A program made the translations under genes and the position numbers. Shown one piece after another: positions 59,055 to 64,000 of a stretch of DNA of 64,000 bases (position 1 is its first letter; every line of letters begins with the position of its first letter). The stretch comes from Enterobacteriaceae bacterium UBA7338 (GTDB taxonomy: Bacteria; Pseudomonadota; Gammaproteobacteria; Enterobacterales; Enterobacteriaceae). The stretch covers positions 1 to 64,000 of the forward strand of contig DKPJ01000005.1 of the NCBI GenBank assembly GCA_002480085.1, in the 5' to 3' direction. The notes under the pieces are model-generated. The model worked only from the letters and a program-made list of their open reading frames with translations. It had not been told where the DNA came from and did not search any database.

Positions 59055-61171
59055 TGCAGGCCGCGCCGGACTACCATGCGCTGAATGCCATGCTGAATCT
59101 GTATGATTCATCTGGTCACATTCAGTTTGAGAGAGATCGTCAGGCGGTGGAGGCGTTCCATACCGCGCATGTGCTGCCGAACACCGTGACCTTTGCCAGC
59201 CAGCAGGCGCGGCTGGACTATCTGGTGAACGAGGGCTACTACGACGGCAGCGTGCTGGCGCGCTACGGCCAGGGATTTGTCGTCGATCTCTTTGCCACAG
59301 CCCACAGCAGCGGTTTTCGTTTCCAGACCTTTCTTGGCGCATGGAAGTTTTACACCAGCTATACCCTAAAAACCTTCGACGGCAAGCGCTACCTGGAGCA
59401 CTTTGAGGATCGGGTGGTGATGGTTGCCCTGACCCTGGCCCAGGGCGATGAGGCGCTGGCCCGCCAGCTTACCGAAGAGATGCTCTCGGCCCGCTTCCAG
59501 CCCGCCACCCCTACCTTTTTAAACGCGGGCAAGCAGCAGCGCGGGGAGCTGGTCTCCTGCTTCCTGCTGCGCATTGAGGACAATATGGAGTCGATTGGCC
59601 GGGCGGTGAACTCGGCGCTCCAGCTCTCCAAGCGCGGCGGCGGAGTAGCCTTTCTGCTGTCGAACCTGCGCGAGGCGGGTGCGCCGATCAAGCGGATTGA
59701 AAACCAATCCTCTGGCGTGATCCCGGTGATGAAGATGCTGGAGGATGCCTTCTCCTACGCTAATCAGCTGGGGGCACGTCAGGGCGCAGGCGCAGTCTAT
59801 CTGCACGCCCACCACCCGGATATCCTTCGCTTCCTTGATACCAAGCGGGAGAACGCCGATGAGAAGATCCGCATCAAAACCCTGTCGCTGGGCGTGGTGA
59901 TCCCGGACGTTACCTTCCGGCTGGCGAAGGAGAATGCCCCGATGGCGCTCTTCTCCCCGTACGACGTGGAGCGCATCTACGGCAAGCCCTTTGGCGATAT
60001 CGCCATCAGCGAGCACTACGAGGCGCTGGTCGCCGACGATCGCATTCGCAAGACCACCATTAACGCTCGCGACTTCTTCCAGCGGTTGGCAGAGATCCAG
60101 TTCGAGTCGGGCTACCCGTACATTATGTTCGAGGATACGGTAAACCGCGCTAACCCGATTGCCGGGCGGATCAACATGAGCAACCTCTGCTCGGAGATTT
60201 TGCAGGTCAACAGCGCCTCGGAGTATGACGAGAACCTCGACTACGCCCGGATCGGGCACGATATCTCCTGCAACCTTGGCTCGCTGAACATCGCCCACAC
60301 CATGGATTCGCCCGACTTTGGCCGCACCGTGGAGACCGCCATTCGCGGGCTGACGGCGGTGTCGGACATGAGCCACATTCGCTCCGTACCTTCGATTGAG
60401 GCGGGCAATGCCGCATCGCACGCCATTGGCCTCGGGCAGATGAACCTGCACGGCTACCTGGCCCGGGAGGGCATCGCCTACGGCAGCGAAGAGGGGATCG
60501 ACTTTACCAACCTCTACTTCTACACCGTGACCTGGCATGCGCTGAATACCTCCATGATGCTGGCCCGCGAGCGTGGACAGCGCTTTGCCGGATTTGAGCA
60601 GTCGCGCTACGCCAGCGGCGACTACTTTACGCACTATATTGAGGAGAGCTGGCAGCCGAAAACAGAGACCGTGCGCGCGCTGTTTTCCCGGGCAGGGATC
60701 GTGCTGCCAACGCCGGAGATGTGGCGTCAGCTGCGCGACGACGTGATGCGCTACGGCATCTACAACCAGAATTTACAGGCGGTACCGCCCACCGGCTCTA
60801 TCTCCTACATCAACCATGCGACCTCCAGCATCCACCCCATTGTGTCGAAGATTGAGATCCGCAAAGAGGGGAAAACCGGGCGCGTCTACTACCCTGCCCC
60901 GTTTATGACCAACGATAATCTGCATCTCTATCAGGATGCCTATGAGATTGGCCCTGAGAAGATCATCGACACCTACGCAGCGGCCACCCGTCACGTCGAT
61001 CAGGGCCTTTCCCTGACCCTCTTCTTCCCGGATACCGCCACCACCCGTGACATTAACCGGGCGCAGATCTACGCCTGGAAGCGGGGCATTAAGACGCTGT
61101 ACTACATTCGCCTGCGCCAGTTAGCGCTGGAAGGCACCGAAATTGAAGGCTGCGTGTCATGCGCGCTGTAA
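59027..61171 (+). CDS. nrdE: NrdE, class Ib ribonucleotide reductase large subunit
   Basis: Reduces ribonucleoside diphosphates. The 714-residue alpha subunit lacks the N-terminal ATP-cone of NrdA, as expected for class Ib. Active-site segments (NLCSEILQVN, LNIAHTMD, PPTGSISYINHATS) and the C-terminal redox pair CVSC (ends GCVSCAL) are intact. The start is TTG at 59027 inside nrdI, giving MATTTAE as in E. coli. Confidence 0.97.
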   Translation: MATTTAERVMQAAPDYHALNAMLNLYDSSGHIQFERDRQAVEAFHTAHVLPNTVTFASQQARLDYLVNEGYYDGSVLARYGQGFVVDLFATAHSSGFRFQTFLGAWKFYTSYTLKTFDGKRYLEHFEDRVVMVALTLAQGDEALARQLTEEMLSARFQPATPTFLNAGKQQRGELVSCFLLRIEDNMESIGRAVNSALQLSKRGGGVAFLLSNLREAGAPIKRIENQSSGVIPVMKMLEDAFSYANQLGARQGAGAVYLHAHHPDILRFLDTKRENADEKIRIKTLSLGVVIPDVTFRLAKENAPMALFSPYDVERIYGKPFGDIAISEHYEALVADDRIRKTTINARDFFQRLAEIQFESGYPYIMFEDTVNRANPIAGRINMSNLCSEILQVNSASEYDENLDYARIGHDISCNLGSLNIAHTMDSPDFGRTVETAIRGLTAVSDMSHIRSVPSIEAGNAASHAIGLGQMNLHGYLAREGIAYGSEEGIDFTNLYFYTVTWHALNTSMMLARERGQRFAGFEQSRYASGDYFTHYIEESWQPKTETVRALFSRAGIVLPTPEMWRQLRDDVMRYGIYNQNLQAVPPTGSISYINHATSSIHPIVSKIEIRKEGKTGRVYYPAPFMTNDNLHLYQDAYEIGPEKIIDTYAAATRHVDQGLSLTLFFPDTATTRDINRAQIYAWKRGIKTLYYIRLRQLALEGTEIEGCVSCAL

Positions 61172-61181
61172 GGAGAAGAGG

Positions 61182-62144
61182 ATGAGCCGTTTATCACGGG
61201 TGAGCGCCGTTAACTGGAACATTATTCAGGATGATAAGGATCTCGAGGTCTGGAACCGGCTGACCAGCAACTTCTGGCTGCCGGAGAAGGTGCCGCTGTC
61301 GAACGATATTCCCGCCTGGCAAACGCTAAGCTACGCCGAGCAGCAGCTGACGATCCGCGTCTTCACCGGCCTGACGCTGCTGGATACCATTCAGAACGGC
61401 GTCGGCGCACCGGCGCTGATGGCGGACGCCATTACGCCTCATGAAGAGGCGGTCATGTCGAACATCAGCTTTATGGAGGCGGTGCACGCTCGCTCCTACA
61501 GCTCGATATTCTCCACCCTCTGCCAGACCAGCGACGTGGACGCCGCCTACGCCTGGAGCGAGGAGAACGCCCCGCTCCAGCGTAAGGCGCAGATTATTCT
61601 TGAGCACTACGCCGCCGACGCGCCGCTGAAAAAGAAGATCGCTAGCGTCTTTCTGGAGTCGTTCCTGTTCTACTCCGGCTTCTGGCTACCGATGTACTGG
61701 TCCAGCCGGGGCAAGCTGACCAATACTGCCGATCTTATCCGGCTGATCATTCGCGATGAAGCGGTGCACGGCTACTACATTGGCTATAAATACCAGCGCG
61801 GACTGGAAAAAGTCAGCCCAGGCGAGCGGGAGGCGCTGAAAAATTTCGCCCTCGATCTGCTGATGGATCTCTACGATAACGAGCTGGCCTACACCGAGGC
61901 GCTCTACGCGGGAACCGGCTGGGAAGAGGAGGTGAAGGCCTTTCTCTGCTACAACGCCAACAAAGCGTTGATGAACCTCGGCTACGAGGCGCTCTTCCCA
62001 CCGGAGATGGCCGACGTGAACCCGGCGATCCTGGCGGCGCTGTCGCCGAACGCCGATGAAAACCATGACTTTTTCTCCGGCTCCGGCTCCTCCTACGTGA
62101 TGGGCAAGGCGGTGGAAACCGAAGACGCGGACTGGGATTTTTAA
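61182..62144 (+). CDS. nrdF: NrdF, class Ib ribonucleotide reductase small subunit
   Basis: Houses the dimanganese-tyrosyl radical cofactor assembled with NrdI. The 320-residue ferritin-like protein has metal-ligand and radical-site segments EEAVMSNISFMEAVHARSYS and IRDEAVHGYYIGY, and the C-terminus (ETEDADWDF) that docks with NrdE. AGGAG lies ahead of the start at 61182, 10 bp after the nrdE stop. Confidence 0.97.
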   Translation: MSRLSRVSAVNWNIIQDDKDLEVWNRLTSNFWLPEKVPLSNDIPAWQTLSYAEQQLTIRVFTGLTLLDTIQNGVGAPALMADAITPHEEAVMSNISFMEAVHARSYSSIFSTLCQTSDVDAAYAWSEENAPLQRKAQIILEHYAADAPLKKKIASVFLESFLFYSGFWLPMYWSSRGKLTNTADLIRLIIRDEAVHGYYIGYKYQRGLEKVSPGEREALKNFALDLLMDLYDNELAYTEALYAGTGWEEEVKAFLCYNANKALMNLGYEALFPPEMADVNPAILAALSPNADENHDFFSGSGSSYVMGKAVETEDADWDF

Positions 62145-62402
62145 TTGCTATTTCGGCGGCCCCTATTTCCGCCCGGGCCGCCAGGATATTTCCCAAAACC
62201 GCCATTCATATTACAAATTTATTTCTTTGTAGCTTACTGTTAACCCCTGCTAATTATTCCTCTGAATTGTCTAAATTCGGAGGAATCTCCGTTGCCGTAA
62301 CAAAAAAATTGCGCCCCTCGCATATCGCCGCCAGGCCCTTATATCACTGGAAGTCGCGCCGTTCGCGGTTCGGCAATTTCCATGCCAGAGTGCAATTGAG
62401 GG

Positions 62403-62430
62403 TTGTCTCAGATTCTCACTGTGCTAGGGT
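62403..62430 (+). promoter_or_regulatory. proU osmoregulated promoter (P2-like)
   Basis: The -35 TTGTCT (62403-62408) and -10 TAGGGT (62425-62430) with a 16-bp spacer align with the E. coli proU sigma-70 promoter, including the surrounding CAGATTCTCA. The 353-bp gap from nrdF to proV contains nothing coding. The downstream AT-rich leader and the start of proV correspond to the H-NS-sensitive regulatory element known in E. coli. Confidence 0.75.
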
Positions 62431-62497
62431 ATAGCCCGGTCATTATTTCCATCAGGATTGGTATTGATATAAATAAATACGGGAACCTTTTTATTGC

Positions 62498-63700
62498 ATG
62501 GCAATTAAACTCGAAGTAAAGAACCTCTATAAAATATTTGGCGATAACCCGCAGCGGGCGTTCAAATATATCGAAAAAGGACTTTCGAAAGCACAAATTC
62601 TGGAAAAAACAGGGCTATCCCTTGGCGTTATCAACGCCAGTCTGGCCATTGAAGAAGGCGAGATCTTCGTCATCATGGGACTCTCCGGCTCGGGGAAATC
62701 GACCATGGTTCGCCTTCTCAATCGCCTGATTGAACCCACCCGCGGCCAGGTACTGATTGACGGCGTAGATATCGCCAAAATCTCCGACGCCGAGCTTCGC
62801 GAGGTGCGCAGGAAAAAGATTGCGATGGTCTTCCAGTCATTCGCGCTAATGCCACACATGACCGTACTGGACAATACGGCGTTTGGTATGGAATTAGCAG
62901 GAGTGCCTGCCAGCGAGCGCCAGACCAAAGCGCTCGATGCGCTGCGTCAGGTGGGACTGGAGAACTACGCCCACGCCTACCCGGATGAACTCTCCGGCGG
63001 CATGCGCCAGCGCGTTGGCCTTGCCCGCGCCCTGGCCATCAACCCCGATATTCTGCTGATGGACGAAGCGTTCTCCGCCCTCGATCCGCTGATCCGCACC
63101 GAGATGCAGGACGAGCTGGTGAAGCTTCAGTCGCGCCAGCAGCGCACCATTGTCTTTATCTCTCACGACCTCGACGAAGCCATGCGCATCGGCGACCGCA
63201 TCGCCATTATGCAGGGCGGCGAAGTGGTGCAGGTCGGCACGCCGGATGAGATCCTCAACAACCCGGCCAACGACTACGTGCGCACCTTCTTCCGCGGCGT
63301 GGACATCAGCCAGGTATTTAGCGCCAAGGATATTGCCCGCCGCAGCCCGGTTGGCCTGCTACGTAAAGCCCCCGGCTTCGGCCCGCGTTCGGCGCTGAAG
63401 CTGCTGGAGGACGAGGATCGCGAGTATGGCTACGTCATTGAGCGCGGCAATAAGTTTGTCGGCACCGTCTCCATCGACTCCCTGAAGGCGGCGCTGAGCC
63501 AGCAGCAGGGTATCGACGCGGCGTTAATTGACTCTCCGGCGCCGGTCGATGCAGAGACGCCGCTGAGCGAACTGCTCTCCCATGTGGGCCAGGCACCCTG
63601 TGCCGTGCCGGTAGTGGGTGAGGAGCAACAGTACGTCGGCATCATCTCAAAACGGATGCTGCTGCAGGCTTTAGATCGCGAGGGGGCAAACAATGGCTGA
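62498..63700 (+). CDS. proV: ProV, ATPase of the glycine betaine/proline betaine transporter ProU
   Basis: The 400-residue cytoplasmic ABC subunit powers osmoprotectant uptake with ProW and ProX. It has Walker A GLSGSGKST, signature LSGGMRQRVGLA, Walker B ILLMDEAFSALDP and C-terminal CBS domains (about 280-400) that sense ionic strength. The start gives MAIKLEVKNLYKIFG as in E. coli. Confidence 0.98.
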   Translation: MAIKLEVKNLYKIFGDNPQRAFKYIEKGLSKAQILEKTGLSLGVINASLAIEEGEIFVIMGLSGSGKSTMVRLLNRLIEPTRGQVLIDGVDIAKISDAELREVRRKKIAMVFQSFALMPHMTVLDNTAFGMELAGVPASERQTKALDALRQVGLENYAHAYPDELSGGMRQRVGLARALAINPDILLMDEAFSALDPLIRTEMQDELVKLQSRQQRTIVFISHDLDEAMRIGDRIAIMQGGEVVQVGTPDEILNNPANDYVRTFFRGVDISQVFSAKDIARRSPVGLLRKAPGFGPRSALKLLEDEDREYGYVIERGNKFVGTVSIDSLKAALSQQQGIDAALIDSPAPVDAETPLSELLSHVGQAPCAVPVVGEEQQYVGIISKRMLLQALDREGANNG

Positions 63701-64000
63701 TCAATCTAATCCGTGGGGAACCACCGAGGCGGCAGACGCCACACAATCTACCGCAACGCAATCTACCGCAACGCAATCTGCCGACGCCTGGGGCACTCCT
63801 GCTCCCGCACCGACGGACGGCGGCAGCGCAGACTGGCTGACCAGCGCCCCGCCTGCGCCGGAACACTTCAATATCATGGATCCGTTCCACAAGACGCTGA
63901 TCCCGCTGGACAGCTGGGTTACTACCGGCATCGACTGGGTGGTCACCCACTTCCGTCCGGTGTTCCAGGGTATCCGCGTGCCGGTGGACTATATCCTTAA
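63693..64000 (+). CDS. proW: ProW, permease of the ProU transporter (5' part only)
   Basis: The start ATG overlaps the end of proV by 8 bp. The visible 102 codons encode the hydrophilic N-terminal tail typical of ProW (ADQSNPWGTTEAAD ... PEHFNIMDPFHKTLIPLDSW) and end just before the membrane domain, cut by the window edge. The tail contains a short tandem repeat (QSTAT). Confidence 0.95.
   Translation, partial: MADQSNPWGTTEAADATQSTATQSTATQSADAWGTPAPAPTDGGSADWLTSAPPAPEHFNIMDPFHKTLIPLDSWVTTGIDWVVTHFRPVFQGIRVPVDYIL
63744..63780 (+). repeat. 15-bp tandem repeat in the proW N-terminal tail
   Basis: CAATCTACCGCAACG occurs twice in tandem (63744-63758, 63759-63773) and begins a third time (CAATCTG, 63774-63780). 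It encodes repeated QSTAT in the unstructured N-terminal tail and keeps the frame. Confidence 0.85.

Overview
The window is chromosomal DNA of a gammaproteobacterium in the Enterobacteriaceae, close to Enterobacter/Leclercia/Lelliottia rather than to Escherichia coli itself. Core proteins (GrpE, NadK, BamE, RaiA, NrdE, ProV) look nearly identical to their E. coli counterparts and lie in the familiar order clpB-pgeF-rluD-bamD-raiA-pheLA-tyrA-aroF ... rplS-trmD-rimM-rpsP-ffh ... grpE-nadK-recN-bamE-ratBA-smpB-ssrA ... yqaE-alaE-ygaC-ygaM-nrdHIEF-proVW. Genus and species are an inference from recalled sequences; no search was run.

Region 1 (1-25.9 kb) is core genome. The left edge carries the promoters of an rRNA operon that runs leftward out of the window. 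Then come protein quality control (clpB and grpE, both with readable sigma-32 promoters), rRNA modification and ribosome hibernation (rluD, raiA), outer-membrane assembly (bamD, bamE), aromatic amino acid synthesis with its attenuator and TyrR boxes, the rpsP-rimM-trmD-rplS operon, ffh, nadK, LexA-controlled recN and smpB. Differences from E. coli K-12 are an SMP-30/gluconolactonase-family gene between pheA and tyrA, dgcN without yfiR or yfiB, a PepSY/DUF2946 membrane pair beside rplS, and a tandemly duplicated BIME after yfjD.

Region 2 (25.9-43.0 kb) lies between smpB and ssrA. It is a leftward operon for a 4090-residue BapA-type adhesin with about 36 Ig-like repeats and its own type I secretion system (TolC-like protein, ABC exporter, HlyD-like adaptor).

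Region 3 (43.5-50.9 kb) begins with tmRNA and is an AT-rich island at its 3' end. The left part is the wreck of a P4-like phage satellite: a GTG-started integrase with one in-frame stop, a NACHT NTPase, a cos-like site and a broken psu. A NACHT gene between int and psu matches the known antiviral cargo hotspot of P4-like satellites, so it is probably a phage-defence gene. The right part is a cluster of toxin/immunity-like genes: a DUF2778 (Tlde1-like) L,D-transpeptidase-type effector with a small membrane protein, a frameshifted probable immunity gene, and a glycine-zipper, pore-former-like protein with a tightly linked partner. A second copy of the ssrA terminator at about 50.82 kb may mark the right boundary.

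Region 4 (51-64 kb) holds an IprA-like regulator, a secreted GDPD-fold protein that has lost its catalytic residues, a Dcm-type cytosine methyltransferase without vsr, small membrane and stress genes (yqaE, alaE, ygaC, ygaM), a MocR regulator divergent from an AhpD-like gene, the class Ib ribonucleotide reductase operon nrdHIEF with two NrdR boxes, and the osmoregulated proU operon, cut off inside proW.
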